DNA of 64,000 bases from Halobacillus litoralis (GTDB lineage: Bacteria > Bacillota > Bacilli > Bacillales > Halobacillaceae). The notes under the pieces were generated by a model. It did no database searches. It had not been told where the DNA came from and saw only the letters and a program-made list of their open reading frames with translations. The first letter of the stretch is position 1. Each line of letters begins with the position of its first letter. The stretch is taken from NCBI RefSeq assembly GCF_020524025.1, contig NZ_JAIVKN010000002.1, forward strand, positions 988,577 to 1,052,576, written 5' to 3'. Positions 28,612 to 44,713 of the stretch are shown one piece after another. Made by a program: the position numbers and the translations under genes.

Positions 28612-28626
28612 GGGTAAGAAAAACCT

Positions 28627-29739
28627 ATGTATATCAATGAATTGTCATTGCGTTCCTTTCGTAACTATGATGAACTTTCGTTGACTTTCGACCATACGAT
28701 CAACGTCATCATTGGTGAGAATGCCCAGGGGAAAACCAATTTAATGGAGGCCATCTACGCTTTGGCTTTTACAAAGTCCCACAGAACTCCAAGAGATAAA
28801 GAATTGATACAGTGGGACAAGGAATATGGTAAAATAAAAGGGACTATCTATAAACGAAATCGTCGCTTTCCCTTGGAGATCATCATTTCCAATAAAGGGA
28901 AAAAAGCGAAGTTGAATCATATTGAACAAAAGCGTCTAAGTGATTACATCGGCGCTTTAAATGTTGTTATGTTTGCACCTGAGGATCTCAATCTCGTTAA
29001 GGGGAGTCCTCAGGTGCGTCGTCGGTTTATTGACATGGAAATCGGTCAGATCCAGCCTGCCTACATTTATCATTTAGGTCAGTATCAAAAGATTCTGAGG
29101 CAGCGAAACCACCTGCTGAAAGAGCTGCAGCGAAAACCCGGGGCTGACCGGACAATGCTCTCCGTCCTGACGGATCAATTAATGGAGCATGCAGCAACGA
29201 TTGTAGAACGGCGGTTTAAGTTCCTTCAGCTGCTTCGTTCGTGGGCGACACCGATCCATGAGGGAATAAGCAGACAGCTGGAGGAATTAGAAATTTCGTA
29301 TGATGCAAGTGTTCGAGTATCAGAGGATATGAATTTGGAAACAATAAAGAAGACGTATGCTGAGAAATTCGAAGAGATTGGATCAAAGGAAGTCGAGCGT
29401 GGAACCACTTTGGCAGGACCACATAGAGATGATCTGGTATTTTACGTGAACGGAAAAGATGTCCAGACATATGGTTCACAAGGTCAACAACGAACGACAG
29501 CCTTATCTTTAAAACTTGCTGAAATTGAATTGATTCATAGTGAAGTGGGCGAGTACCCGATTTTACTTTTAGACGATGTTCTTAGTGAATTGGATGATTA
29601 CAGACAGTCACACTTGCTCTATACCATTCAAGGAAAAGTACAGACCTTTGTATCCACGACCAGCATCGATGGAATCGAGCATGAAGTATTGCAGGAAGCG
29701 GATATTTTCCGTGTGAAAGAAGGAACGATAGAGAAATGA
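28627..29739 (+). CDS. recF: DNA replication and repair protein RecF
   Basis: A 370-residue SMC-like ATPase that loads RecA at gaps together with RecO and RecR. Walker A is GENAQGKT (30-37). The signature region is [21 protein letters not shown] and Walker B is [16 protein letters not shown]. Full length. It is part of the yaaA-recF-remB-gyrBA series. Confidence 0.98.
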   Translation: MYINELSLRSFRNYDELSLTFDHTINVIIGENAQGKTNLMEAIYALAFTKSHRTPRDKELIQWDKEYGKIKGTIYKRNRRFPLEIIISNKGKKAKLNHIEQKRLSDYIGALNVVMFAPEDLNLVKGSPQVRRRFIDMEIGQIQPAYIYHLGQYQKILRQRNHLLKELQRKPGADRTMLSVLTDQLMEHAATIVERRFKFLQLLRSWATPIHEGISRQLEELEISYDASVRVSEDMNLETIKKTYAEKFEEIGSKEVERGTTLAGPHRDDLVFYVNGKDVQTYGSQGQQRTTALSLKLAEIELIHSEVGEYPILLLDDVLSELDDYRQSHLLYTIQGKVQTFVSTTSIDGIEHEVLQEADIFRVKEGTIEK

Positions 29740-29748
29740 GGTGGCGAA

Positions 29749-30030
29749 TTGTTCATTCACATTGGTGATGATCATGTCATTCAGTCCAAGGATGTTGTAG
29801 CGATTATTGACCATAGCTTAATTTCCTCTTCTTCTATCATTGAGGAAATGATTTTCAATCAAAGGAAGAACAGACGGGTGATGGAGACTCAGGAACATCA
29901 GCCAAAAGCGATTGTCGTAACCAGTGATGTTATATATTTCAGTCCCCTTTCTGTTTATACCCTTAAAAAACGAGCCAATATGATGACCACTTTGAACAGG
30001 CTGGAAGATTACTCGGAAGAGTCCGATTGA
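29749..30030 (+). CDS. remB: Extracellular matrix regulator RemB (YaaB)
   Basis: A 93-residue DUF370-type protein corresponding to B. subtilis RemB (YaaB), between recF and gyrB. It begins MFIHIGDDHVIQSKDVVAIID and ends with VIYFSPLSVYTLKKRANM, both typical of the family. RemA, and probably RemB, activates matrix and osmoprotection genes in B. subtilis by binding DNA. TTG start after GAGGTGG. Confidence 0.9.
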   Translation: MFIHIGDDHVIQSKDVVAIIDHSLISSSSIIEEMIFNQRKNRRVMETQEHQPKAIVVTSDVIYFSPLSVYTLKKRANMMTTLNRLEDYSEESD

Positions 30031-30088
30031 TAAATAGAGATAGATTCTTGGCGGAAAAGATCTAACGTAAACCACTTGAGAAATGTAG

Positions 30089-32020
<1,932 letters not shown>

Positions 32021-32125
32021 TGGAATAGATTACTGTCATCTTAGACGTCATTAGAGTGACGAGAAAGAATGGGGAAAGCAGAAGAAAGCTTTCTCCTCCT
32101 TAGAGGCAACTAGGAGGTAAAAAGA

Positions 32126-34672
32126 ATGGTTGATCAACCCGAACGCCCACGCGTGCAGGAAATCAATATCAGCCAGGAAATGCGTACATCATTCCTGGAT
32201 TATGCGATGAGTGTTATCGTCGCCCGTGCCTTACCTGATGTAAGGGATGGATTGAAGCCTGTACACCGGAGAATTTTATATGCGATGCATGATTTAGGGA
32301 TGCACGCAGATAAAGCCTATAAGAAATCAGCTCGTATCGTCGGAGAGGTTATTGGTAAGTACCACCCTCACGGCGATTCCGCTGTTTACGATACCATGGT
32401 TCGTATGGCGCAGGATTTCAACTACCGCTATATGCTTGTTGATGGACACGGGAACTTCGGTTCTGTGGACGGAGATGCAGCGGCTGCCATGCGTTATACA
32501 GAAGCGCGTATGTCCAAAATTTCAATGGAAATACTAAGAGACATCAACAAGGATACGATTGATTATAACGACAACTATGACGGCACAGAGCGGGAGCCTG
32601 TCGTACTGCCGGCTAAATTCCCGAACTTACTTGTCAATGGTGGTTCAGGAATTGCCGTTGGAATGGCGACTAATATCCCGCCTCATCAGCTGGGAGAAGT
32701 CATTGATGCTGTCCTCGCTTTAAGTAAGGACCCGGAAATTACCATTCAGGAACTAATGGAAAATTATATTTATGGTCCTGACTTCCCGACAGCTGGTAAA
32801 ATTCTCGGTTTAAGCGGAATTCGTAAAGCTTATGAGACTGGAAAAGGATCCATCACCGTTCGTGCTGATGTTGAGATTGAAGAGCAGGCAAACGGCAAAG
32901 CTCGACTTATTGTGACGGAACTCCCTTACCAGGTGAACAAAGCCCGTCTCGTAGAAAAAATTGCCGACCTTGCCCGCGACAAGAAAATTGACGGAATTAC
33001 GGATTTGAGAGATGAATCCGATCGTAACGGTATGCGGGTGGTCATAGAACTGCGGCGTGATGTGAACCCGAATGTCCTTCTAAACAACCTATACAAAATG
33101 ACGGCCTTACAATCGACATTTGGTATTAATATGCTCGCACTTGTGAACGGTCATCCAAAAGTGTTGAACTTGAAACAATGTCTGGAACACTATCTTGATC
33201 ACCAAAAAGTTGTCATTCGCAGGCGTACAGAATATGAGCTGAAAAAAGCAGAAGCACGCGCTCACATTCTGGCTGGTTTAAGAATTGCGCTCGATCACCT
33301 GGATGAAGTTATTTCCCTGATCCGTGAATCCCAAACAACAGAGATCGCACGGACCGGACTTATGGATCGTTTCGGCTTGTCCGAAAAGCAGGCTCAGGCC
33401 ATTCTGGATATGCGCCTGCAGCGTTTGACAGGTCTTGAGCGTGAAAAGATTGAAGATGAGTACCAGGAAATTGTGCAGCTCATTTCTGAACTAAAAGCGA
33501 TCTTAGCGGATGATGAAAAAGTTCTTGAAATCATCCGTGAAGAACTTCTTGATGTTAAAGAACGCTATAATGATGAGCGCCGCACGGAAATCATTCTTGG
33601 CGGTACAGACTTCATTGAAGATGAAGATCTGATTCCAGAAGAAACCGTCATTGTTTCCTTGACCCACCAAGGTTATGTGAAACGTCTCCCTGCAAGTACC
33701 TATCGTTCTCAACGAAGAGGAGGACGGGGAGTACAAGGTATGGGTACACATGAAGAGGATTTCGTAGAACACCTGCTATCCACTTCTACTCATAACACGC
33801 TTTTATTCTTCTCCAATAAAGGGAAGGTTTATAAAGCAAAAGGGTATGAAGTACCTGAATTCAGCCGTACAGCTAAAGGAATTCCAATTATTAATATGCT
33901 GAATGTCGAGCGGGACGAGTGGATCAATGCGGTCATTACAGTCGAAGACTTTGTAGATGACTGGTACCTTGTCTTTACGACACGCAATGGAATTACGAAA
34001 CGGACCACTCTATCTCAATTTGCGAATATCCGTCGTGGAGGTCTGATTGCCCTTGGACTAAGAGAAGATGATGAATTGATCTCGGTCCGACTGACGGATG
34101 GCACAAAAGACATCATGATCGGGACGCAGAATGGATATTTAATCCGTTTCAACGAAGATCAAATCCGGGCGATGGGCCGTACAGCAGCCGGTGTGAAAGG
34201 AATCTCTCTACGTGAAGACGACAAAGTTGTTTCCATGGAGATCTTAGATGATTCCCTTCAAGTCCTTACTGTAACAAGTAAAGGCTACGGAAAACGGACA
34301 CCTGCAGATGAGTACCGGATTACGAACCGTGGCGGTAAAGGAATCATCACTTGTAATTTAACAGATAAAAATGGACAAGTGGTCGCAACCAAGGCCGTTA
34401 ACGGGGAAGAAGACATCATGATTATTACGGCAAGCGGCGTCTTAATCCGTATGCCGATGGAAAGTATTTCTGAAACAGGACGAAACACTCAAGGTGTTCG
34501 TTTAATTCGTCTAGGAGACGGTGAAGAAGTAGCGACCGTCGCCCGGGTGGAATCAGAAAAAGAAGAAGAAGAAATGATTGATGAAGCCTTAGAAAAAGAA
34601 TCAAGCAATGACGCAGACCCTACACTTGTAGATCATGCGGAAACAACAGAAGAAGACTCAGATGAATCATAA
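32126..34672 (+). CDS. gyrA: DNA gyrase subunit A
   Basis: An 848-residue breakage-reunion subunit of gyrase. The catalytic tyrosine is Y124 in [13 protein letters not shown]. The quinolone region HGDSAVYDT has Ser85 and Asp89, the sensitive-type residues. The GyrA box QRRGGRG (near residue 530) and the six-bladed C-terminal domain follow, so this is gyrase and not topoisomerase IV. An acidic tail (TEEDSDES) closes the protein. AGGAGGTAAAAAG precedes the ATG. Confidence 0.98.
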   Translation: MVDQPERPRVQEINISQEMRTSFLDYAMSVIVARALPDVRDGLKPVHRRILYAMHDLGMHADKAYKKSARIVGEVIGKYHPHGDSAVYDTMVRMAQDFNYRYMLVDGHGNFGSVDGDAAAAMRYTEARMSKISMEILRDINKDTIDYNDNYDGTEREPVVLPAKFPNLLVNGGSGIAVGMATNIPPHQLGEVIDAVLALSKDPEITIQELMENYIYGPDFPTAGKILGLSGIRKAYETGKGSITVRADVEIEEQANGKARLIVTELPYQVNKARLVEKIADLARDKKIDGITDLRDESDRNGMRVVIELRRDVNPNVLLNNLYKMTALQSTFGINMLALVNGHPKVLNLKQCLEHYLDHQKVVIRRRTEYELKKAEARAHILAGLRIALDHLDEVISLIRESQTTEIARTGLMDRFGLSEKQAQAILDMRLQRLTGLEREKIEDEYQEIVQLISELKAILADDEKVLEIIREELLDVKERYNDERRTEIILGGTDFIEDEDLIPEETVIVSLTHQGYVKRLPASTYRSQRRGGRGVQGMGTHEEDFVEHLLSTSTHNTLLFFSNKGKVYKAKGYEVPEFSRTAKGIPIINMLNVERDEWINAVITVEDFVDDWYLVFTTRNGITKRTTLSQFANIRRGGLIALGLREDDELISVRLTDGTKDIMIGTQNGYLIRFNEDQIRAMGRTAAGVKGISLREDDKVVSMEILDDSLQVLTVTSKGYGKRTPADEYRITNRGGKGIITCNLTDKNGQVVATKAVNGEEDIMIITASGVLIRMPMESISETGRNTQGVRLIRLGDGEEVATVARVESEKEEEEMIDEALEKESSNDADPTLVDHAETTEEDSDES

Positions 34673-34686
34673 TGAACGATAATGAG

Positions 34687-34720
34687 TCGCCTGTCGATCT
34701 AGCGACAGGCGGCTTTTTTA
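34687..34720 (+). terminator. Intrinsic terminator of gyrBA
   Basis: GCCTGTCG and CGACAGGC pair around ATCTAG, followed by GGCTTTTTT. Confidence 0.93.
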
Positions 34721-34751
34721 TATAGAAAAGAGTGAAAGGTGGAGGAAGCTT

Positions 34752-35840
34752 ATGAAAGTCCTGTCTTCTCAATTGGAACCTGGTTGTCTATTAATGAAAG
34801 ATGTCATGGGTCGGACCAGCCGTCCCATTATTCCAAAGAATACAATCCTTCAGCCCTTACATATCAACCTTTTGATGAAGTTTGAAATTGAGCATGTGGA
34901 AATAGCTAATCGAAAATTAAATGGTTCTCTTATTAATCAATCAAACACGATTCAAGCTGAAGAGACGACCGATCGGGATCAGTCAAAACCCCTCCAGTCC
35001 TTTCATCACGAGTATTTAGAAGCCGTTCAAACGTATAAGAAGTGGTTTACATCCTGGCAGGGTGGAGCACCTATTGATATGGCTGAAGTTCGAAAGTGGT
35101 TCGTTCCCTTGCTGGAAAAAGTCGTCGATTCCAAAGAGGATGTGTTCTACCTTTATCACTTTTCTTCTGGTGAAGATTATATCTATCACCACAGCGTATC
35201 GATGGGCCTCTTGTCCGGCTATCTGGCTTATCTAATGGGGTATGAATATGGAGATTGGGTTCAGATCGGTTTAGCAGGGATTTTGAGCGACTCTGGGATG
35301 TCAAAGCTGCCAACCCGTATCCCGTGGAAGCAGGGAGCTCTTACGGAATCTGAATTTGAACAAGTGAAGAACCACCCGACATATGCTTATAGACAGGTCG
35401 AAAAAATATCTTCCTTGAGCAGCCACGCAAAATTAGCTATTCTGCAGCATCATGAACGTTTAGATGGGACAGGATATCCACTCGGATTGAAGCAGGAAAA
35501 GATACACCCATTCAGTCAAATTATTGCCGTGAGTGATATGTATCATGCCATGACCTCTGAACGAATGTACCGCCGGAAGAAATCACCGTACAAGGTTCTG
35601 GAAGAGATCCTTCAGGAACAATTCGGTCGTTATGATCACCGGGTTATTAGTGCCATTGTGAAAGAGATGGCGAATTTTTCTACAGGAACAAATATTCGTT
35701 TATCAGATAACCGAAGAGCTGAAGTGCTTTTTGCTGAGAACCATCATCCGACAAGACCAATGATTCGTTTGGAGGACAGCGGAGAGATTATGCACCTGAA
35801 AGAACACCTCCACCTTCATATTGAGGAAGTATATGATTGA
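34752..35840 (+). CDS. HD-GYP domain protein with altered HD motif
   Basis: A 362-residue protein with an N-terminal DUF3391-like part and an HD-GYP domain (about 130-330). HD-GYP proteins usually hydrolyse cyclic-di-GMP. The GYP part is intact (HHERLDGTGYPLG, 233-245), and His147 and His208 are present. But the signature HD doublet reads SD (LAGILSDSGMSK, Ser179-Asp180), so a metal-ligand histidine is missing and catalysis may be lost. It lies between gyrA and yaaC, followed by a shared terminator. Confidence 0.85.
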   Translation: MKVLSSQLEPGCLLMKDVMGRTSRPIIPKNTILQPLHINLLMKFEIEHVEIANRKLNGSLINQSNTIQAEETTDRDQSKPLQSFHHEYLEAVQTYKKWFTSWQGGAPIDMAEVRKWFVPLLEKVVDSKEDVFYLYHFSSGEDYIYHHSVSMGLLSGYLAYLMGYEYGDWVQIGLAGILSDSGMSKLPTRIPWKQGALTESEFEQVKNHPTYAYRQVEKISSLSSHAKLAILQHHERLDGTGYPLGLKQEKIHPFSQIIAVSDMYHAMTSERMYRRKKSPYKVLEEILQEQFGRYDHRVISAIVKEMANFSTGTNIRLSDNRRAEVLFAENHHPTRPMIRLEDSGEIMHLKEHLHLHIEEVYD

Positions 35841-35846
35841 GTAAAT

Positions 35847-35889
35847 AAAGACCAATTCATGTCTAAGAGAGGGATGTGAATTGGTCTTT
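35847..35889. terminator. Bidirectional terminator between the HD-GYP gene and yaaC
   Basis: AAAGACCAATTCA and TGAATTGGTCTTT form a perfect 13-bp stem, with T runs usable in both directions. The yaaC stop codon lies inside the loop region. Confidence 0.85.
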
Positions 35890-36582
35890 TAACCAATCAG
35901 AAACTAAATGAGGAATTTGCCTTGTACATGAATCGAGAAAATGAACCACAAAGACATAATCTTCACGGTCTTTCATCTGTTCCATTTCTCCCCACCATTC
36001 CCCTTCATATCGAACAAGCATACTCAGGTTATAGAGAACCGCAAGATAACTTAATAGTTCCGGCCATTGTTGTTCTGTTTCTTCTTGTTGATCCCGTCCC
36101 TTGAACGAATAAAGAGTTTTCATAGAAGGAAGTGGACGAAGAAGTTCATCCATTGAAATTTTTTCTTTTTGTGACTCAAATTGAAATAAGTGGCGGGCAG
36201 CATGAGGAAACAGTCCGTGCGGCTGTATACGGATATCATCCTCCAAAAAACGATAGTGCTGCTTCTTTCTCTTCCTTGTGGAGAGCCCGTGTGCCAGTAC
36301 TTTCGCTGTGGCTGGATAACCAGGATCTACGGTAAGCAGACAGCTCTTTATATAATGATTCAATCCATAATAAAACAAAAGAGGTTTTACACTAAACGGT
36401 GTGTGAAGGGCGGCCGTCCAATAATCTTTCCCGAGAGTTAAGCCGTAGATAAAGCGTTCAGCATTATTGTAGGCATGATGATCACTCTTTGGGTGGTTGA
36501 TTCTTTCATAACACCCCTGCAGAAATGGTCTCGTATGAGCGGTAACCTGTAGATAAGTAAGGATTGTTTCATTCTCCTGCAT
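35863..36582 (-). CDS. yaaC: YaaC family protein
   Basis: A 239-residue protein of the YaaC family, function unknown, found on the opposite strand between gyrA and guaB in Bacillus. Family features include AERFIYGLTLGKDYWTAA, PLLFYYGLNHYIKSCLLT and a HGLSTRKRKK segment. My recollection is that B. subtilis YaaC is longer (about 315 residues), so this version may be shorter at the C-terminus; there the reading frame ends inside a terminator hairpin. ATG after GGAGGTGG. No signal peptide or membrane span. Confidence 0.85.
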   Translation of the reverse strand: MQENETILTYLQVTAHTRPFLQGCYERINHPKSDHHAYNNAERFIYGLTLGKDYWTAALHTPFSVKPLLFYYGLNHYIKSCLLTVDPGYPATAKVLAHGLSTRKRKKQHYRFLEDDIRIQPHGLFPHAARHLFQFESQKEKISMDELLRPLPSMKTLYSFKGRDQQEETEQQWPELLSYLAVLYNLSMLVRYEGEWWGEMEQMKDREDYVFVVHFLDSCTRQIPHLVSDWLKDQFTSLS

Positions 36583-38426
<1,844 letters not shown>

Positions 38427-38432
38427 CCTAGA

Positions 38433-38465
38433 TAGACAGGGACTATTCCCTGTCTATTCTTTTAT
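38433..38465 (+). terminator. Intrinsic terminator of guaB
   Basis: ATAGACAGGG and CCCTGTCTAT form a perfect stem around ACTATT, followed by TCTTTTAT. Confidence 0.9.
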
Positions 38466-38522
38466 ATACGCATGTGATAAAATAACGGAGATGTATATTT
38501 TAAGGGTGGAGGTTGAGAAAAG

Positions 38523-39857
38523 TTGACACAAAGATTTAAAACATCTATGGCCTTGTTGATGGCAGTGTTAATCGGGTTTTTTGCTATCGGCACAAATCCT
38601 GGACATACATATGCAAGTGTAGATGTTGGAGCAAAGTCGGCAATACTCGTGGACGCAGAAACAGGTAAAATTCTTTTTGAGAAAGAGGCTGATTTAACAC
38701 TGCCTCCTGCTAGTATGACGAAGATGATGACAGAATATCTCGTTATGGAAGCGGTCGAGCAAGGAAAGATCAGCTGGGATGATACAACACAAATTAGTCA
38801 ATATGCTTTTGATATATCGGCCAATCCGGACTTCTCGGGTGTAGGCTTGAAATTAAATGAAGAATATACGATACGTGAATTATATGAAGCTATGGCGATC
38901 AACTCAGATAATGCTACAACCATTGCACTGGCTGAGAAGATTGCAGGTACAGAAGGCGAATTCGTTAAATTAATGAATGAAAAAGCCGCAGAAATGGGTC
39001 TTCCTGACTATAAATTTGTCAATGCTACAGGACTGAATAACTCACATTTGGGAGACAACTACCCTGAAGGCACAGGTCCGGATGAGACGAATATGCTGTC
39101 GGCTAAATCCGCAGCACTTCTTGGATATCGTCTGACTAATGATTATCCTGAAGCGTTAGAAGTATCAAGCAAACCGACACTTGAGTTTGCTGGAGAAACA
39201 GTTACAAACTGGAACTGGATGCTTCCTGGAATGCCGGGAGAGAATTTAGATCAGTTTGCCTATGAGGGCATGGACGGTTTAAAGACAGGCTATACGGAAC
39301 TTGCAGGGAACACTTTTACAGGGACAGCTGAACGTGATGGACAACGCTTTATTTCTGTTGTTATGAAATCAGAGTCCAGAACATCCCGGTTTACGCAGAC
39401 AGAAACGCTTCTTGATTACGGGTTCAATCAATTTACGCGTCAGGAACTTTTTGCTGCCGGTGAAACGACAGAAGACCACTCTTCTCTTTCTGTATCCAAA
39501 GGGAAAGAAGATGAAGTAGCCATTCAAACGAGTGAAGCCTTAAGTACACTTGTGAAAAATGGAGAAGAAGACTTATACGATCTTAAAATTACGATTGCAG
39601 AAGATCAGCTGGATAAGGATGGCAATCTTGTTGCACCCGTTGAAAAGGGGCAGAAGGTAGGAACAGCCACACTTGTCTATAGTGGGGAAGATCAATACAG
39701 CAACATTCTATCTAATGAAGGTCAGACGGTAGATGTAGTGGCGGCAGATTCTGTCGAAAAATCGAATTGGTTTATGCTTACACTAAGTGCTGTCGGTGAT
39801 TTCTTTGGGGATATTTTCACAGGTGCTGTGGATATGGTAAAAGGCTGGTTCAGCTGA
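38523..39857 (+). CDS. dacA: D-alanyl-D-alanine carboxypeptidase DacA (PBP5)
   Basis: A 444-residue low-molecular-weight penicillin-binding protein that trims pentapeptides in peptidoglycan. A signal peptide is cleaved near residue 31 (TYA-SVDV). The active-site motifs are SMTK (64-67), SDN (128-130) and KTG (254-256). A PBP5 C-terminal beta domain and a hydrophobic/amphipathic anchor (WFMLTLSAVGDFFGDIFTGA) follow. TTG start after GGGTGGAGG. It is between guaB and pdxS as in B. subtilis. Confidence 0.96.
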   Translation: MTQRFKTSMALLMAVLIGFFAIGTNPGHTYASVDVGAKSAILVDAETGKILFEKEADLTLPPASMTKMMTEYLVMEAVEQGKISWDDTTQISQYAFDISANPDFSGVGLKLNEEYTIRELYEAMAINSDNATTIALAEKIAGTEGEFVKLMNEKAAEMGLPDYKFVNATGLNNSHLGDNYPEGTGPDETNMLSAKSAALLGYRLTNDYPEALEVSSKPTLEFAGETVTNWNWMLPGMPGENLDQFAYEGMDGLKTGYTELAGNTFTGTAERDGQRFISVVMKSESRTSRFTQTETLLDYGFNQFTRQELFAAGETTEDHSSLSVSKGKEDEVAIQTSEALSTLVKNGEEDLYDLKITIAEDQLDKDGNLVAPVEKGQKVGTATLVYSGEDQYSNILSNEGQTVDVVAADSVEKSNWFMLTLSAVGDFFGDIFTGAVDMVKGWFS

Positions 39858-39972
39858 TAAAATCCCTATATAATTAGTGGGATTTAGTACGGGAATACGG
39901 TACAATAGAGAGTAAGTATCGATGATTCAAAATCAAATGCTTGGACTATATAGCGGTTAGGGAGGAATTAAC

Positions 39973-40857
39973 ATGTCACAAACAGGTACGGATCGCGTAA
40001 AACGCGGGATGGCAGAAATGCAAAAAGGTGGCGTCATTATGGACGTCGTAAACGCTGAACAGGCGAAAATAGCAGAAGAAGCAGGTGCTGTTGCTGTTAT
40101 GGCGCTTGAGCGTGTACCAGCAGACATTCGTGCAGCTGGCGGAGTTGCTCGTATGGCTGATCCGACAATTGTCGAAGAAGTGATGAACGCTGTTTCTATT
40201 CCGGTTATGGCAAAAGCTAGAATTGGACATATTACAGAGGCACGTGTTCTTGAAGCAATGGGTGTCGATTACATTGATGAGAGTGAAGTTCTTACTCCAG
40301 CTGATGAAATCTATCACATTAAAAAAGATGATTATACCGTTCCTTTTGTGTGCGGCTGCCGTAACTTAGGTGAAGCTACCCGCCGTATTCGCGAAGGTGC
40401 ATCTATGCTTCGTACAAAAGGTGAGCCGGGTACTGGTAACATTGTAGAAGCCGTAAGCCACATGCGTCAGGTTCAATCCCAAATTCGTCACCTTCGTGGT
40501 CTTTCTGAAGATGAAGTAATGGTCTATGCGAAAGATAACGGTGCACCATTCGATCTTCTAATGGAAATTCGTGAAGAAGGCCGTCTGCCAGTCGTAAACT
40601 TCGCAGCCGGTGGAATTGCTACTCCAGCAGATGCAGCCCTTATGATGCAGCTTGGAGCAGATGGAGTATTTGTCGGATCTGGAATCTTCAAGTCCAATAA
40701 TCCAGAGAAGTTTGCCCGTGCAATCGTTGAAGCTACGACTCACTATGATGACTACAAGCTGATTGGTGAATTGTCTAAAGGTCTTGGAACGGCAATGAAA
40801 GGCATGGAAATGTCCAACCTTACTCCTGAACAGCGTATGCAGGACCGCAGCCAGTAA
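39973..40857 (+). CDS. pdxS: Pyridoxal 5'-phosphate synthase subunit PdxS
   Basis: A 294-residue TIM-barrel synthase that makes PLP from ribose 5-phosphate, glyceraldehyde 3-phosphate and ammonia. Lys81 (VMAKARIGH) forms the sugar Schiff base, and a second lysine lies in [11 protein letters not shown]. Asp24 (VIMDVVN) is present. It forms the PLP synthase with PdxT, encoded 17 bp downstream. Ribosome site GGGAGGAATT. Confidence 0.98.
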   Translation: MSQTGTDRVKRGMAEMQKGGVIMDVVNAEQAKIAEEAGAVAVMALERVPADIRAAGGVARMADPTIVEEVMNAVSIPVMAKARIGHITEARVLEAMGVDYIDESEVLTPADEIYHIKKDDYTVPFVCGCRNLGEATRRIREGASMLRTKGEPGTGNIVEAVSHMRQVQSQIRHLRGLSEDEVMVYAKDNGAPFDLLMEIREEGRLPVVNFAAGGIATPADAALMMQLGADGVFVGSGIFKSNNPEKFARAIVEATTHYDDYKLIGELSKGLGTAMKGMEMSNLTPEQRMQDRSQ

Positions 40858-40874
40858 GAAAGGGAGAATGCAGC

Positions 40875-41465
40875 ATGACAACAATTGGTGTATTAGGCCT
40901 TCAAGGAGCCTTCCGTGAGCATGTACGTTCTGTTGAGGCAGCGGGTGTTCATGCTGTCGTTGTGAAAAAGACAGAACAGCTGAAGGAGATCGATGGCCTG
41001 ATTATCCCTGGCGGCGAAAGCACAACCATGCGCAGACTGATCGATAAGTATGAGTTTTTAGAGCCTATTCGTGAGTTCGGAAAGAGCGGAAAGCCGATTT
41101 TCGGTACTTGTGCCGGTCTCATTTTACTCGCTTCAGAAATCGATGGTTCCTATGACGTTCACCTGGGTGTCATGGATATCAAAGTCCGCCGGAATGCTTT
41201 TGGACGCCAGCGTGAAAGCTTTGAAGCTGAGCTTGATATTGAAGGTGTAGCGGAAGATTTCAATGCCGTATTTATTCGTGCTCCTTATATTGAAGGAGTG
41301 GAAGGGAATACGAAAGTGTTAGCGCGCTATGATGGTCATATTGTTGCTGCACAGCAGGATCAATACCTGGCTTGTTCTTTCCATCCTGAATTGACAGATG
41401 ATCATCGTTTAACCGAACATTTTGTCGATATGGTAAAAGAAGCTGAAAAAACACTTGCATTATAA
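40875..41465 (+). CDS. pdxT: Pyridoxal 5'-phosphate synthase glutaminase PdxT
   Basis: A 196-residue class I glutamine amidotransferase that supplies ammonia to PdxS. The triad is Cys79 ([11 protein letters not shown]) with the His-Glu pair in SFHPELTDD near the C-terminus; [10 protein letters not shown] is also present. Co-transcribed with pdxS. Confidence 0.97.
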   Translation: MTTIGVLGLQGAFREHVRSVEAAGVHAVVVKKTEQLKEIDGLIIPGGESTTMRRLIDKYEFLEPIREFGKSGKPIFGTCAGLILLASEIDGSYDVHLGVMDIKVRRNAFGRQRESFEAELDIEGVAEDFNAVFIRAPYIEGVEGNTKVLARYDGHIVAAQQDQYLACSFHPELTDDHRLTEHFVDMVKEAEKTLAL

Positions 41466-41494
41466 TTTGAAATCCGCTAATCTTATGTAACACA

Positions 41495-43048
<1,554 letters not shown>

Positions 43049-43056
43049 TATAGAAC

Positions 43057-43087
43057 GAGCCGTGTTTTTTTCGACACGGCTTTTTTA
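43057..43087 (+). terminator. Intrinsic terminator of serS
   Basis: AGCCGTGT and ACACGGCT pair, followed by TTTTTT. Confidence 0.9.
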
Positions 43088-43226
43088 TATCTTATTTGAC
43101 TCCCGAAAGTGAACTTTGTATAATGACAAAGTAGCTGGCATTCCCCAACAAAAAAACTTAAAAAAGTTTTTGTATTTTGTTGACGAATGAAGCCGACCAT
43201 GATAATATATTATTTGTCGGTCACAC

Positions 43227-43319
43227 GGAGGAGTACCCAAGTCCGGCTGAAGGGAGCGGTCTTGAAAACCGCCAGGGGGTTTACGCCCCGCGGGGGTTCG
43301 AATCCCTCCTCCTCCGCCA
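43227..43319 (+). tRNA. tRNA-Ser (anticodon UGA)
   Basis: 93 nt including an encoded CCA. Acceptor arms GGAGGAG and CTCCTCC pair fully. The anticodon arm is GCGGT-CTTGAAA-ACCGC with TGA at 43263-43265. There is a long variable arm (GGGGGTTTACGCCCC region), and the T-loop is TTCGAAT. The long variable arm and the anticodon fix it as serine. Located after serS as in B. subtilis; a terminator follows. Confidence 0.97.
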
Positions 43320-43369
43320 TATTATTAATATCAACAATAGCGCATAAATATTGGAGATTTATAGAACAA

Positions 43370-43398
43370 AAATCGTTACAGCTTGTAACGGTTTTTTT
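43370..43398 (+). terminator. Intrinsic terminator after tRNA-Ser
   Basis: ATCGTTACA and TGTAACGGT pair, followed by TTTTTT. Confidence 0.85.
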
Positions 43399-43585
43399 AT
43401 TGGATTCATTTTCGTGTCCCCTCATCCTACATAGATGAGAGGACTTTTTTGGCTGAATGTCCATCAGGGAGTCTTTATCCTATGCAATAGTTTGTACCGC
43501 ATACATATCCCCTGGACCTTTTGTTAAGAGATCGTCTTTTTTCATTGTATAATAAAATAGAAGATCTTAAAGGAGAGGTGAGCGA

Positions 43586-44197
43586 ATGAATATTGTCGTA
43601 TTTGGTTCGACAGGGGGAACCGGAAAAGCATTTGTCGAACAGGCTTTACAAGCGGGACATCATGTGACAGCTTTTGCACGTACTCCTTCGAAGTGGACAG
43701 GAACGAATGAAAATCTTGAAATCCTTCAAGGGGATGCATTAAATGAAGCGGATGTGAAGCGGGCAGTCAAAGGGAAAGAGGCCGTAGTTTCCTGCCTGGG
43801 TTCGGAAGGCTTGAAATCTAAAGATACACTGACAAGGATGACGGGGAATATCGTGGATGCAATGAAAGAATATGATGTGAAGCGTTTCTTATATGTGGCT
43901 TCCGCCGGTATTTATAAGGAGATTCCAGGCTTTACGGGATGGATGTCCCAAATCATTCTAAAGAACGTTCTTGAGGATCATAGAAAAGCTGTGAATCTGA
44001 TTATGGCCGCTGATCTGGATTATACAATCGCTCGTCCGATGCGGCTGGATCATGGGGATACAACAGGTACTTACCGTTTATCGGAGGCTGTACCTGAAGG
44101 AGGAAAGAGAATCAACAGAAGTGATGTTGCTCACTTTCTTTTACAGTCCTTAGAAAAAGATCAATATGTAAAACAAACGGCAGGAATGGCTTACTAG
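43586..44197 (+). CDS. NAD(P)-binding oxidoreductase, atypical SDR (NmrA/BVR-B type)
   Basis: A 203-residue Rossmann-fold protein. The cofactor motif is VFGSTGGTGKAFVEQAL (about 5-21), followed by VTAFARTPSKW and GDALNEADVKRAV, the pattern of atypical SDR5 proteins such as biliverdin-reductase-B-like enzymes. No catalytic YxxxK is evident, so it may be a quinone or flavin reductase or a sensor. TATAAT at 43549-43554 may be its -10. The Nudix gene follows after 20 bp. Confidence 0.85.
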   Translation: MNIVVFGSTGGTGKAFVEQALQAGHHVTAFARTPSKWTGTNENLEILQGDALNEADVKRAVKGKEAVVSCLGSEGLKSKDTLTRMTGNIVDAMKEYDVKRFLYVASAGIYKEIPGFTGWMSQIILKNVLEDHRKAVNLIMAADLDYTIARPMRLDHGDTTGTYRLSEAVPEGGKRINRSDVAHFLLQSLEKDQYVKQTAGMAY

Positions 44198-44217
44198 GTT
44201 AGATAGAGGAGTTTTTT

Positions 44218-44676
44218 ATGGGATATGTTGAAGAATTAAGGGCCATTGTCGGCCATCGTCCCCTCCTTTTTGTCGGGGCTGTTGTCATAATCATAGACGA
44301 AAAGGAACGGATCCTACTGCAGCAGCGTACATCGCCACATGGGGTATGGGGTCTCCCTGGAGGCTTAATGGAACTGGGAGAAAGTACAGAACAGGTAGCG
44401 AAGAGGGAAGTACATGAGGAAACTGGTTTAATCGTGGATCATCTAAAACTTCTGAACATCTATTCGGGGGAAGATCAGTTTGTCCGAGCAGAGAATGGAG
44501 ACGAATTTTATGTGGTCACCACTGCTTATTATACCAACGATTTCTACGGAGAATATCATATCGATGAGGAGGAGTCGATTCAGGTTGAGTTTATTCACCC
44601 TGGAGACCTTCCTGAACGTATGATCGGCAGCCACCGGAAAATCATTGAGGATTTCATGTCAGAGAAGGACAAATAA
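44218..44676 (+). CDS. Nudix hydrolase
   Basis: A 152-residue Nudix pyrophosphohydrolase. The complete Nudix box GLMELGESTEQVAKREVHEETGL spans about residues 45-67. The N-terminal YVEELRAIVGHRPLLFVGAVVII is typical of a subgroup of Bacillus housecleaning or ADP-ribose type hydrolases, but the substrate cannot be named. It probably shares a transcript with the preceding NAD-binding protein. Confidence 0.9.
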   Translation: MGYVEELRAIVGHRPLLFVGAVVIIIDEKERILLQQRTSPHGVWGLPGGLMELGESTEQVAKREVHEETGLIVDHLKLLNIYSGEDQFVRAENGDEFYVVTTAYYTNDFYGEYHIDEEESIQVEFIHPGDLPERMIGSHRKIIEDFMSEKDK

Positions 44677-44713
44677 AAACCACCTGCAGCTCTTGCTGCA
44701 GGTGGTTTTTTAA
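44676..44713. terminator. Bidirectional terminator between the Nudix gene and dck
   Basis: AAAACCACCTGCAGC and GCTGCAGGTGGTTTT form a perfect stem; T runs exist on both strands. Confidence 0.93.

Noticed and set aside
43187..43438. Open frames over the tRNA-Ser gene on both strands
   Set aside because: They translate a folded tRNA and its terminator.
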